Shown: in pieces, positions 1-10,441 of the stretch
Layout: each line of letters starts with the position of its first letter
Position numbering within the stretch: the first letter of the stretch is position 1
DNA from: Selaginella moellendorffii
Taxonomy: Eukaryota; Streptophyta; Lycopodiopsida; Selaginellales; Selaginellaceae
Length of the DNA stretch: 64,000 nt
NCBI RefSeq assembly: GCF_000143415.4
Contig: NW_003314316.1
Coordinates: 1,263,173-1,327,172 of the forward strand
Direction of reading: 5' to 3'
Translations under genes and position numbers: made by a program
Notes under the pieces: generated by a model
The model's database searches: none
What the model was told of the DNA's origin: nothing
Seen by the model: only the letters and a program-made list of their open reading frames with translations

Positions 1-1448
1 TTATATACACACTCTCGATATCTAAATCAATTTGAGGGGAATAAAGAACACTCAACTCAACACTATATAAACAACAAGAATCATAAAAGTAAGAATTGAT
101 CAATATGCCAGAAGAAGGAAGTACTATAGATGAAGAAAAACATATAAAGAGGTGGTAAAATTTATGAAATAAGAAAAAGTTGGGAAAACATAAAAGGGTA
201 AAAAAAATCAAATAGCAAATTGAAGGATTGACACTTACCTTGTGAAATATTCAACTCATATTCAAAATTATCCTTAAAATAATCAAATTCCTTGTTAGCA
301 AGATTCTATACAAATTTGTAAACGTCATTTTCCCAAAAATATACTCAAGCATCCTCAATGAACCAAACTACATCATCCAAAGGTCTCCAATCAATCATAC
401 TCCACATTAACAAGGGATACCCAGCGGCACGTTGGTTGCCATCCCCAGGAGGCTGATTGCCAGGAGTTTGGATGGCAATGGTTGAGGCCTCAAGTTCTTT
501 GCAAACAGGGCGGCTTGAGTGGCGACGATAGCCAGGGGACACTGGTACTTCATCCCTGAGGGTGGTTTGAACCACTTTGCGACGAGAGGTAGCACTCCAT
601 TTACTGCTCGACAAGAGCATGCAATTGGGCAGTTCCCAGTTGCCAGCCACTCGGAGCCAAGAGCTTCGTGAAGATGGTCCTGAAAATGTTTCATTGAATC
701 ATCAGAAGGAAGAAGAAGGTAAAGAAAAGAATTCGTGACAATGATAGGAAATGAATGCAAAGTTACAGTAATTTGATGAATCAAAACAAAGAAATCACAC
801 CATAGCAGTCCCAAGGATTATTGAAATGTAGTACACCAAGAATAGGAGAAGTAATGTAATCACGTCTTATATAAATTGATGACAATATACCAAGGATTGG
901 TGCAACACCAAAAAGATCACACCCCACAACTAAAAAGTAATTTGAAGAGGATATAGCTATAAGAACAACATTCCTAGATGATAAGAACACTGCATTATCT
1001 GCAATCTAGAATGCCACACTTCTTGATAGTATGACATGGCAACAGAAGATAATGCGATGATGATTAAAAGAAAAATATATTAGATAGTTATAATCTTAGA
1101 TCTGACAAAAAACTATAACAAAGAAAAGAAGAATGATAATAATTTTGAATATTAAGAAAAATACTCTAACTTTACTCTCTAGAGATAATTTATAATGCCT
1201 CTCCAACTCCATTAGGATATGAGAATAAAATATTAATTGAGGTTTAAGTCACTTGTTTATATATAAAAATGGACAAACTTCAGTCCAAATAGTTAATTCA
1301 TATGTTATATTACTATAATTAATGTATTACCTAGGCATTAAACAGGGTTATATATGTATTTACAGACTTAATCTAATAAATTTAACCCAAAGTAAACTAT
1401 ATTACCTTTAGGTTATCAAGGTTAGGGTTTTGTAGAATATTCCACGAA
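1..1448. other. AT-rich intergenic region, no gene recognised
   Basis: The stretch is AT-rich, with a more GC-rich island at about 410-680. Open frames on the minus strand here (for example 345-650 and 407-814) overlap one another in different frames and show no domain I recognise. The last 60 bases, ending in a short AGGGTTTTG stretch, are the probable leader of the following PPR gene. Confidence 0.6.
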
Positions 1449-1452
1449 ATGG

Positions 1453-3357
1453 ATGAAGCGGCATTTGCGATGGCGGCCGTGGAGCGCCCTCGCGGCGAGG
1501 CACCTTCACAGAACTCCCGGCGGGAGCTCCTGCCTCAAGCGCATGGTGGGCGAGCTCCAGGAGGGGGAATGGGCGATCTGGGGCGATCTAGCGCGGCGAC
1601 GGCTGATCGAGCGGAAGAGCCCCGAGATTTCATCGCAACAACAGCAGCAGGACCAGCGGAATTTGATCGACATCCTCTCGTACGCCGAGCACATCCGGCG
1701 CTGCGCGTTCATTCACTTGCTCCCGCAGGGCCGGCGCCTCTACTGGGAGCTTCGAATCGCCGGCATGGATCAGCACCGGTACCTGGGGAATCTTCTAATC
1801 CAGATGTTTGGCAATTGCCGGTCGGTCGTCGAGGCCAAGGCGGTGTTTGATGGCATCCGCGAGAGGAATCTCTATTCGTGGAATATCATGCTCGTAGCAT
1901 ATGCCCAGAATGGGCATCTGCGGGAGGCGAGGATGGTCTTCGAGAAGATGCCACTTCCAAGCGTCGTGACATGGAATGCCATCCATGGCGCATACGCACA
2001 GGCGGGGGAGTTCTTTGAGACGGTGGATTTGTTCGCGAGAATCCCCGACAGAGATCCAGTGTCCTGGAACACCATGATCACTGTGTATGCGCAGCACGGG
2101 CATCTGGACGAATCCAAGGCGACGTTCGAGGCAATGCCGACGAGGAATGTGGTGTCTTGGAACTCGATCGCGGTGGCTTACGTTCGGTCCTTCCAGATTA
2201 GGGACGCCAGGCTCTGCTTCGATCGAATGCCTTGCCACAACGTCGTGTCGTGGAACACGATCGTCTCCGGCTATGTCGAGCTCGGGGAGATGGCCGAGGC
2301 CAAGGAGCTCTTCCAAAACATGCCTGAGAGGGACGCGGTCTCGTGGACAGCTCTCATCACCGGCCTCGCGCAGGAGAGAGATTTGGATCGAGCTCGGGAG
2401 ATGTTTGAGAGGATGCCTCTCAAGGACCTAGTGTCGTGGACTGCGATGATCACTGCCTTTTCTCACAATGGTCGGCTCCAAGAAGCGCAGAGCTTGCTCG
2501 ACAGCTTGGGAACATTCGACAGTGGCTCCTGGAATGCGATGATCACGGGATACATCCAGAACGGGGAGGGACGAGCAGCTCTCCAGCTCTTCCGGCTCAT
2601 GGATCTAGAGGGCGTTGGCATCGACAAGGTGGGATTTTTCAATGCCCTGGACGCGGCAATCTCCATCGCCAACCTAGCCGAGGGCCGAGCGGTTCATACG
2701 ATCGCGCGAGACAGTGGCTTCTTGCTAAACCTCCAGGTGAACAACTCGCTCATCAACATGTATGGCAAATGCGGCAGCCTGGAAAACGCGAGAGATGTGT
2801 TTGATTCCATGCTCGAGAAGAACTTGGTCTCGTGGAACGCGATGATCACCTCGTATGCGAAAAATGGCGAGTGCTCCAGTGCAGTGGAGATGTTCCAGCT
2901 GATGATCCTCGCGGGTGTTCAGCCGGACGAGATTGCTTTCACCACCACTCTCTCGGGATGCAGTCACGGGGGCTTGTTTAGAACTGGATGGGAGATCTTC
3001 TCCTCGATCCAGGACGAGTTTGGAGGGATTCCTTCCATGGATCACTACGCTTGCATGGTTGATCTTCTCGGTCGCGTGGGTCACCTGGAGAGGGCCGAGG
3101 AGCTCATCCAGTGCATGCCTTACGAGCCGCAGCTCCTGACTTGGAGATCGCTGGTGGCGGCGTGTAAACTCCACGGTGATGCCAAGCGAGGGAAGCGGCT
3201 TGCGAGATTTGTGATGATGCTGGACGAGGGGATCTCGTCCACTCTAGAGATCGCGTCGAGCACGTATGTTTTGGTGTATAACATGTTCTCCTCGGCTGGG
3301 GAGGATGCGGAGCTTGTGGATGGAGTCAAACGAAGGAAGCGAGCTAATAAATTTTGA
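1453..3357 (+). CDS. PLS-class pentatricopeptide repeat protein, E-type, no DYW domain
   Basis: Intronless 634-residue ORF. From about residue 100 it is a run of 31-36-residue PPR motifs with the typical VVSWNxxI/xAYxxxG signatures (VVTWNAIHGAYAQ, VVSWNSIAVAYV, DAVSWTALITGLAQ, DLVSWTAMITAFSH, LVSWNAMITSYAKNG), followed by an E region (MVDLLGRVGHLERAEELI, then WRSLVAACKLHGD). It stops soon after this region, so there is no DYW deaminase domain. Proteins of this class bind organellar RNA one base per motif and usually act in C-to-U editing or processing in mitochondria or plastids. The basic, Arg-rich N-terminus fits an organelle transit peptide. The start at 1453 is chosen because it is in the PPR frame; an ATG four bases upstream (1449) lies in a different frame. 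Target RNA and organelle cannot be read from the sequence. Confidence 0.93.
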   Translation: MKRHLRWRPWSALAARHLHRTPGGSSCLKRMVGELQEGEWAIWGDLARRRLIERKSPEISSQQQQQDQRNLIDILSYAEHIRRCAFIHLLPQGRRLYWELRIAGMDQHRYLGNLLIQMFGNCRSVVEAKAVFDGIRERNLYSWNIMLVAYAQNGHLREARMVFEKMPLPSVVTWNAIHGAYAQAGEFFETVDLFARIPDRDPVSWNTMITVYAQHGHLDESKATFEAMPTRNVVSWNSIAVAYVRSFQIRDARLCFDRMPCHNVVSWNTIVSGYVELGEMAEAKELFQNMPERDAVSWTALITGLAQERDLDRAREMFERMPLKDLVSWTAMITAFSHNGRLQEAQSLLDSLGTFDSGSWNAMITGYIQNGEGRAALQLFRLMDLEGVGIDKVGFFNALDAAISIANLAEGRAVHTIARDSGFLLNLQVNNSLINMYGKCGSLENARDVFDSMLEKNLVSWNAMITSYAKNGECSSAVEMFQLMILAGVQPDEIAFTTTLSGCSHGGLFRTGWEIFSSIQDEFGGIPSMDHYACMVDLLGRVGHLERAEELIQCMPYEPQLLTWRSLVAACKLHGDAKRGKRLARFVMMLDEGISSTLEIASSTYVLVYNMFSSAGEDAELVDGVKRRKRANKF

Positions 3358-3472
3358 AATTGAATTTGAAGGTAAAGCTGTTTTTTAATAATATACATGC
3401 TTTAACTTATTTAACATCTAGATTAACTATAAAGTAAAAATATTGAAAAAAAATGTTTTTGAATTCTAATCT

Positions 3473-3544
3473 TGCATCAGCCGGGAGTCGAACCCGGGTC
3501 TATTTCTTGGAAGGCAATTATCCTAGCCGTTGGACTACTGATGC
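3473..3544 (-). tRNA. tRNA-Gly (anticodon UCC)
   Basis: The reverse complement folds as a 72-nt cloverleaf. The acceptor stem GCATCAG pairs with CTGATGC and is followed by an A discriminator. The anticodon loop reads CTTCCAA, giving UCC, and the T-arm contains GGTTCGACTCC. No CCA is encoded, as expected for a nuclear gene, and no intron is present. Confidence 0.93.
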
Positions 3545-3642
3545 TTTAACATTTAATAACTTGTTTAATTAGTTTAACTTCTAAAAGACTTATTTAATTA
3601 ATTTAAGTCTAGCTTAAATTAAAGGATGAAGAATTTAGAGCT

Positions 3643-3716
3643 CGACCACGGTGGGATTCGAACCCACGACCTTCAGATCCGAAGTCTGACGCGCTAATCC
3701 ACTGCGCTACGCGGCC
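3643..3716 (-). tRNA. tRNA-Arg (anticodon UCG)
   Basis: The reverse complement is a 74-nt cloverleaf. The acceptor GGCCGCG pairs with CGTGGTC using two G-U pairs. The D-arm contains TAGCGCAGTGGATTA, the anticodon stem TCAGA/TCTGA holds loop CTTCGGA (UCG), and the T-arm contains GGTTCGAATCC. It lies 98 bp from the tRNA-Gly gene on the same strand. Confidence 0.92.
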
Positions 3717-3874
3717 ACATCACGTAATTTTTCCTTGTGGGCTTATCATACTCGTTATTAACGACCTTTTAAACCCCCGCCAAAAGCTCTCATAACCCCT
3801 AGGTTTAGGGTTTTGAGGAGGGAAGAGCGCGCAGCATGAGGTAGTTTTGCACAACGCCTGCCCGAGGAGGAGCT

Positions 3875-6159
3875 ATGGCGGATGCCGACGCTGCCGCTCT
3901 TCCACGGAAGCGAGGAAGGCCGCGCAAGAATCCCCCGACTCAGCTCACTGCCGCGCAGCTCAACTCCAGGGCAGGATCCCTCTTTATCGGTGAGAAGAGC
4001 CTCAATGGCGATGTTCCAGTCCAGGTTTTAGATTCTGGTTTGGCCGAGGAAGATGTCGACATGGTTGAGATCCAGGCTCCGGCAGAGTCTCCGCCGCCAG
4101 CTCGCCGCCGGGGCAGGCCCAAGAAGAATGCGACCCCGGTCGCCATTCCACTGGAAAGTGGGAGTGACTGCGGTGGATTCCCCGAGAGGAAAGCTGCGAG
4201 GCACTTGTCCCCGTCCGAGATGCTGGAGGCTTTGCCCACCCCCGGTGAGCCCTTGAGGCGCGAAGAACACATCGTCGAGGATGCCAAGGACGCGCCTTTC
4301 ATGGACAATGTGGTGAAAGTTTTCTGCGTCCACACCGAGCCCAACTTCTCGCTGCCTTGGCAGCGCAAGCGGCAGTTTAGCACCAGCAGCAGCGGTTTTG
4401 TGATCGAAGGGAAAAGGCTGCTCACGAATGCTCACTCGGTGGAGCATCACACACAGGTGAAGATCAAGAAGCGAGGCTCGGACACCAAGTATCTGGCCAA
4501 CGTTCTTGCCATTGGAACCGAGTGTGACATTGGTGAGTTTCCAAGCTTTTATGGTGTTCATGACTTCTTTTTGTTTGGTTCTTTGTTCTATCAGCGATGC
4601 TGTCTGTAAATGACGATGAGTTTTGGGAGGGTATCACACCCGTGACATTTGGAAGCTTACCGAGGCTCCAGGATGCTGTGACCGTCGTTGGCTATCCGAT
4701 AGGAGGTGACACTATATCTGTTACCAGTGGTGTGGTTTCTAGGATCGAAGTTACGTCTTACGTGCATGGAGCAACGGAGCTTATAGGAGTTCAGGTACTC
4801 TTTGAGTCTTTCGTCCCTCGTTTTACTGAAACAGCATCCAGATCGACGCAGCCATTAATTCCGGGAACTCGGGTGGACCTGCCTTCAATCATCGAGGGGA
4901 GTGTGTTGGAATAGCGTTCCAGTCATTGAGGCACGAAGATGTGGAGAACATTGGCTATGTGATTCCGACACCGGTCATCGAGCATTTCATCAACGATTAC
5001 AAGCGCTCGGGTGACTACACTGGTAATACTGTCCTGTAGTTTAGATTCTAGCTGCGTTCTATTCTTTCCATGTTTTTTTTTGCAGGGTTTCCCATTCTTG
5101 GCGTGGAATGGCAGAAGATGGAAAATCCGGATTTGCGGAAGGCAGTCGGGATGGCACCGAATCAGAAAGGTGTTCGCATAAGAAGGGTCGAGCCGACCGC
5201 TCCAGCTGCTCAATATCTTCGGCACTCAGACATCCTCTTGAGCTTCGATGATGTGGCTATTGCGAACGATGGTACCGGTAAGTGGTTCTTGGTTTTCAGA
5301 GGTGGTTTTTAATCAGTGTCTTGATTGTCTCAGTACCATTTCGTCTCGGGGAACGCATAAGTTTCAGCTACCTCGTGTCTCAGAAGTACACTGGAGAATC
5401 GGCAAAAGTGAAAATTTTGCGCGATGGAAGTGTTAACGAGTACAATTTGGAGCTGAGGTATCACAAGCGCTTGGTCCCGGCACATATAAAAGGTATACCC
5501 CCTTCGTATTACATTGTGGCGGGTGTCGTGTTTGCGGCGATCACTGTGCCATATCTTCGTTCCGAGGTAGAAGCTATTCTCTTTTCTCTTTTTTCTGTTT
5601 TTCAATGGTGAGCAAACTTCTATGTGCAGTATGGCAAGGACTATGACTATGACGCCCCGGTGAAGCTGCTGAACAAGCTTTTGCATTCGATGGCCAAAAC
5701 TGAAGACGAGCAGCTAGTGGTGGTGTCTCAGGTCGAGCGAGCCTTTCCTTCCTGTTGCTTTTATGTAATCTTTTACTTGCTTTTGCAGGTGCTAGTGGCA
5801 GACGTGAACATTGGATACGAGGACATTGTCAACACACAGGTAAAAGTTTGCTCTCTGGCTGGAAACTTACACGGGCTCACCAGGTACTGGCATTCAACGG
5901 CACGAGTGTCACGAACTTGAAGCATCTAGCAAATATGGTGGAGAGCTGCAAAGACGAGTTTCTCAAATTTGATCTCGACCATCAACAGGTGGATCCATAG
6001 CTCAAAAGTATAGATTTGTTCCTGTGATCCTTACATTGGCGTGGCTGATAGGTTCTTGTTCTGGAAACTCAAAGAGCAAAGGCTGCGACACCAGCTATTC
6101 TGGCCACTCACTGCATACCTTCGCCGATGTCTAGTGACTTGAAAACTACTGTCTCGTAA
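3875..6159 (+). CDS. DEG9: DEG9-like nuclear HtrA/Deg serine protease
   Basis: Nine exons by my reconstruction: 3875-4532, 4595-4794, 4842-5022, 5086-5277, 5334-5566, 5630-5731, 5789-5839, 5884-5988, 6052-6159; all GT-AG, total 609 residues. The trypsin-like domain carries the full triad: His in [11 protein letters not shown], Asp at the exon 1/2 junction (ECDIAML) and Ser in [14 protein letters not shown] domain follows ([19 protein letters not shown]) and then the second, degenerate PDZ-like region typical of plant DEG9 ([21 protein letters not shown]). The N-terminus holds two AT-hook-like motifs, KRGRPRKNP and RRRGRPKKN. Arabidopsis DEG9 is nuclear and degrades a cytokinin response regulator; a similar nuclear proteolytic role is inferred here. 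An ORF that runs past exon 1 is intron read-through. Confidence 0.92.
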
Positions 6160-6713
6160 GAAGCGCCCACTGTTTTTAAATCGGATGTTATTTTTCTAGG
6201 TTATCAATCACAAACAACTATGAAATATCTATAATACTAAAACTCCACTGGTGGGTCTGGCACGGCTTAACTAACGATTTGGCTGGTGTGAAAAAGGAGA
6301 GAAATGCAACAGGTGTTGCGTTATCCCTCCCTTGGACTCAGAAATTTACAGTGGACCTCCCTTCATTCAGGGTGCTTGCATTGCATGAGCTCTTGAAGGT
6401 TGTGCAAAGTTTTGCAGGAAGAGGGCAATGAGATCATCCATTGGAAGCTTAAGAATCTGGAAAAGTCTCTCTAGATCCACTCTCAAGCAAGTTGGACACT
6501 TGCAATGCCGATGCAAATCTCTTTGAGCATTGAGAAAGTGATGGGCACACAAACAAACAACTCTGACATTAAAGTTGTGAAAAAAATTTCACAACTTAAG
6601 CTATAAACTCCAATACACAATGCACTTATAGATGCCACAAAACCATTGATTGTAGACACAGCTAATGAGGTGAGTTTAGGCCAAGAAGATCATAGCCAAA
6701 ACACTTATTAGAA
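6160..6713. other. DEG9 3' flank and intergenic spacer
   Basis: No coding sequence is seen. The first 50 bases, together with the end of the last DEG9 exon, are repeated in diverged form at 7295-7395, on the far side of the TRIM-like element. A 61-residue minus-strand frame at 6367-6552 has no recognisable features. Confidence 0.5.
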
Positions 6714-7294
6714 TGAAGAGGATAAAGTTACAAAAGAGGGTTTAATATAGAGGGAAAGGGCTTATGAACAAAAGTGCACACCTTTTTTTAATTGATTAAG
6801 GATTTTGGGATGAGGTTAAATGTCCTTGGGTTTAAATAATATTAAGCTGAGTGACCTCTCGGAAAGTCCAAACTCATGAGTTTACATTTGGTATCAGAGT
6901 GGTCTCAAATCCAACTCTATTGGTTAGCTAAAGGAATCACACCACATGTTAATTGACATGTAGTTAGTCTAATTTGCTCCCACTATGCTCGACCCGAGAG
7001 GTAGGGTGTCAAGAGAGCCTCGGGTGTCAAGAGAGCGGGGCTCCCAGGAGAGTTGTGGCTCTCAACTTCCGTTTATGAGAGCATAAACTTACAGGGAAGC
7101 ATGGTGAATTGTAAGCAACCGACTTGAGAAACAATCCATGAAGTTCAAATATAAAGGGAAAAGACCCATAAACAAGAGTTCACCCCTTTTTCCAATCGAT
7201 TAAGGGTCTTGGAATAGTTGGGGTTAAATTTTCTTGGGTTTGAATAATACTCGGCTGGATGACCTTCCGGGAAGTTTAAACTCAGGAGTTTACA
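6714..7294 (+). mobile_element. TRIM-like terminal-repeat element, degenerate
   Basis: Two imperfect direct repeats, about 6714-6886 and 7139-7294, both begin TGAAG and both end GAGTTTACA. They share a core running from AATATA(G/A)AGGGAAA to the TTTACA end. Two bases after the first repeat lies TGGTATCAGAG (6889-6899), the usual primer-binding site complementary to initiator tRNA-Met. The 252-bp interior encodes nothing. This is the layout of a terminal-repeat retrotransposon in miniature. No clean target duplication is visible, and the repeats differ considerably, so the copy is old. The exact left ends are uncertain. Confidence 0.5.
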
Positions 7295-7928
7295 GCCCAC
7301 TCATTGCCGATCCCTAATGACTTGAAACCTATTATCATATAAAAACTTCCTACTGTTTTTAATTTTGATTTTTTTTTAGGTTATCAATCATCATTTTTAA
7401 TTATTAAATATTTTTTACCAAAATTGAATATGTCAAATAATGCTATAGTAAAACAATTACTGTTTCTAAGCCATAGAAGTAGGGAAGTACACTTGTAGAG
7501 ATAGATGATTTATGTTGAAAAAGAAAAAGGTGAATGGCAAGTTAAATAACTAATAAAATACATTTATCTAGTCACTTTTGAGTTCTTTAGTTGATGGAAT
7601 TTATTACAATTATGAGATTTCCCTAAAGATTAATGAAGCATCAGAGCATTATAAATTTCTTTTTTTTGAGTATATTTTTTAAATTCCATCTCACTCTATA
7701 GTCTTGCCTATGAAAATTGATATAATATATTAAATAATAGCTGAAGTAGTCTGCATTACAACAAAATTTAATATTAAATAAGAAAGGATTTTATCTAGGG
7801 AACTATACTATTTCTAATAGCAATCAACACAACTAGAAGGATATACGTGTAGAGATATTTTTTCAAACTTTTTGCTGATAAAAATTTATTTTAATTTGTG
7901 GGTTGGGTAAGTGAATTTCTTATAAATA
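7295..7928. other. AT-rich spacer with diverged duplications
   Basis: Positions 7295-7395 resemble the end of the DEG9 gene plus flank (6103-6212). Positions about 7440-7700 resemble about 7800-7990, so the upstream region of the following ORF appears to be a decayed direct duplication with an offset near 300 bp. No gene is seen within it. Confidence 0.5.
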
Positions 7929-8897
7929 ATGAAGCTACAGAGTATTATGAGTTTCTTTTTCTTAAGTATATATTTTTATTTTCCATCTCAATCCATCATT
8001 TATCACTATTTTCACTTTCGTAGTGATCTGTTAACAATTAATGCAAATCAAGCACAACAAATTGGTCAGCACCTATCATTGATTATGATGCTTGGAATTC
8101 CTCTTCGAGAACATACCAATACACGGGAAGGGTCTACTTTTTCTGCAGAAGCCCCTGTTGAAGGAGTATTATTTGATCTTGCTTTCTACTTTTTCAGTGC
8201 TTTCACTCCACAATGTAGGATTGTTTTGGGAACTACAGCTAGAGAAGTTTCTAACTTGATAATCCACACAACACTTGCAGATACTATGGACCGAATTACT
8301 AGTGAGATTCTTCTATTTCATCTTGCCTTTGGCCTTGTGATAATTGTCACTGATATTGGGGTGTTTGGAGTCTCTTATGTAATTCACAATTATAGAAGAA
8401 CTGTCACTAACACTAATGAAACTCCAAGTAGGATTGATCTTCAATCAGTCAATTTAAGTATAGAAGGAAATGTATCACCTAATTTCTGCAACCCTTTCTC
8501 AACAATACTTATTAGTGGTACAAGGAGCAACCCATTTTCAAGGCTTGGTCCCGGAGATCAAATTCATTTAGGAAGGGATCCACGAATTGGAGTAATTGCA
8601 TTGTTCATGGATTACACTTGCAATTTGATCATCTATATATATACTACTAGCAAGTCACTTTGGAGCTCTAAAACTCATGGGTTTGGGTTTGATTGCTGGG
8701 CACTCATGCAAGAAGATGGAAATCTGGTAGTTTATGGATCACTTGGATCATCATTTTGGTCAAGTTTTACTTTTTGCATACCTTCTTCTATATGCACTGC
8801 TTTATCATTTGTTGCTCTTGGACCCAAATGCAAGGTTGGTGTGTATAGGTATGGTGCTCCAGCTGTTGAAGTCTGGTCACCAGGCGAATTCTGCTAA
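7929..8897 (+). CDS. Bulb-type (GNA-like) mannose-lectin domain protein with unknown N-terminal region
   Basis: Single 322-residue ORF. From about residue 195 it has three subdomains of a GNA/bulb-lectin fold: LGPGDQIHLG then FMDYTCNLIIY; WALMQEDGNLVVYGS followed by SFWSS; and VALGPKCKVGVYRYG followed by VWSPG. Only the middle one keeps the complete mannose-binding signature QxDxNxVxY, so at most one sugar site is expected to work. The first 30 residues are hydrophobic and could be a signal peptide or an intron read as coding, since a TTTCGTAG acceptor-like site lies near 8023. Residues 50-190 are helical-looking with a hydrophobic stretch (FHLAFGLVIIVTDIGVFGVS) and match nothing I know. The ORF is much more AT-rich than its neighbours. 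Secreted or membrane-anchored carbohydrate binding is the best guess for its role. Confidence 0.6.
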   Translation: MKLQSIMSFFFLSIYFYFPSQSIIYHYFHFRSDLLTINANQAQQIGQHLSLIMMLGIPLREHTNTREGSTFSAEAPVEGVLFDLAFYFFSAFTPQCRIVLGTTAREVSNLIIHTTLADTMDRITSEILLFHLAFGLVIIVTDIGVFGVSYVIHNYRRTVTNTNETPSRIDLQSVNLSIEGNVSPNFCNPFSTILISGTRSNPFSRLGPGDQIHLGRDPRIGVIALFMDYTCNLIIYIYTTSKSLWSSKTHGFGFDCWALMQEDGNLVVYGSLGSSFWSSFTFCIPSSICTALSFVALGPKCKVGVYRYGAPAVEVWSPGEFC

Positions 8898-8982
8898 ATC
8901 CACAAAAACAAATGCTTTGAATAAATTTAAAACCTAAAGCAAATCATTTGAAAGAGCTAGAAAAGCGGACATGTGTTGATAT

Positions 8983-9055
8983 GCGCCTGTAGCTCAGTGG
9001 ATAGAGCGTCTGTTTCCTAAGCAGAAAGTCACAGGTTCGACCCCTGTCTGGCGCG
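8983..9055 (+). tRNA. tRNA-Arg (anticodon CCU)
   Basis: A 73-nt cloverleaf with acceptor GCGCCTG pairing with CTGGCGC (one G-G mismatch at the fifth pair by my reading) and discriminator G. The D-arm contains TAGCTCAGTGG, the anticodon loop TTCCTAA gives CCU, and the T-arm contains GGTTCGACCCC. It lies 49 bp before the start of the DUF2232 gene on the same strand. Confidence 0.92.
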
Positions 9056-9104
9056 AGATGTTCTATAATTTTTGCTCTCTTTTAGGGTATAATTTTCCTC
9101 TTCG

Positions 9105-10351
9105 ATGCGAGCGTTGTGGATCGCCATTCCCGCGAGCATCGCCAATGCAGTTCCTCCTCAATCGACGCATTTCCAGCGCCGACGATTCGTGCCCGAGCTG
9201 ACAAGCACTGTGATTACTTCTTTCACAGGGAGCAAGACTCGGCTTCCAAGATTGTGGGCAGGGAAAGAGGGGATTGGAGCCTTTTCGGTGCAGCAGTCTG
9301 TGGATTTCATCTCTTTCGAGGCAGGGAGCGATGGTGCCGCCGGTGCTGTCAGCGAGATCGAGATGCAAAAGACGCTCCGACTGGTCGAGTGCGCGATGCT
9401 TGCATCGACCGCGGGTTTGGCGTATTTCCTTAGCAACTTATTTCGATTCGAGGTAAGCTTCTCTCTTCGTTCTCTCTTCTCAACCCTTCGTCTCTTCCAC
9501 TCCACAGTCTTACTTTGGATGCTTCTTTCCACTTCCTATTGTCATCTCCGCGATGAGATGGGGCGCTGCCGCTGGTCGCAAAACAATGGTACCAACGTTT
9601 TTCATCTTTGCTATATAGCTCGAAAGCCATTCTTTCCTTTTGTTCCATAGGTGACCACAGCGTTGCTTCTTCTTGTCATTGCTGGACCTCTCAAGGCTCT
9701 TTCTTACGTCGTAAGTACTTCCTCACAGATTTGGATATCTCACAACTTCGTCTAGCTCATGCACGGATTTCTCGGCGTTGCGATGGGTGCGTTGTGGAGG
9801 TACTACAATCGCTCGCTCGCTAGATTTCCATTCTGATATGCTGCTGTTGCTCAGATGGAGAATCAACTGGGGCGTCTCCATCCTTGCTTGTACACTGGTA
9901 TGCACGGAACTCTCTGCGTTTGGCTCCATGTTTTCATTGTTCTAGAGTTTCAGGTCCGTGCTGTTGGAGCGATTGGTTTTGTGTTTCTGTCTTCCTGGCT
10001 GATCAAGGAAAACATCCTCAACTTGGTACAAAGAAATTCATTTGTATGCCTTACCTTGACCAAATGTTCTTGCAGATCACCATAAACACCCATGCTTCCC
10101 TCTCGTACATGGTGGCGGCAATGGGGATCAACATCTCGCTTACAATGCCGACCATCTATGCTGTGTTCACGTCCTTGGTAAAGTCTCCCCCAGTTTTAGA
10201 TCGAACGCTGACCTTTCTTCGTATTGTCCAGCTTATCGTGAACTGCGCATCGTTTGTGTTCCTCCTCCATGTTTTGTACGCGATTATTCTTCAGGGCCTG
10301 GGAATCAAGTCGTCACTGGCGGTTCCTGGCTGGATGTCGAGATCCATGTAA
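9105..10351 (+). CDS. Chloroplast-type DUF2232 multi-pass membrane protein
   Basis: Eight exons: 9105-9452, 9508-9588, 9651-9710, 9756-9799, 9855-9897, 9954-10025, 10076-10177, 10232-10351; all GT-AG and all phases close, giving 289 residues. The first 60-70 residues are rich in Arg, Ser and Thr, as in a plastid transit peptide. At least six hydrophobic segments follow, with the conserved-looking stretches FPLPIVISAMRWGAAAGRK, LMHGFLGVAMGALWRWR and SWLIKENILNL. This matches the DUF2232 family shared by cyanobacteria and plastids, whose biochemical role I do not know. The family call comes from recognition of these motifs, without a profile search. The 3' end faces the 59K gene 90 bp away. Confidence 0.75.
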
Positions 10352-10441
10352 GATCAAAGGATGCTTACCCGGAGTTCATCCTTGTACAGTCACGATTTTT
10401 TGGCGTTGACATAAAAATCTGGGATGGTGGAGAATCCAGCT

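Noticed and set aside
345-990. Overlapping minus-strand ORFs (101, 135 and 69 codons)
   Set aside because: They use different overlapping frames, have no recognisable domain and no consistent splice pattern.
1795-2316. 173-codon minus-strand ORF within the PPR gene
   Set aside because: Shadow of the repeated PPR coding sequence; repeats and GC bias open the opposite frame.
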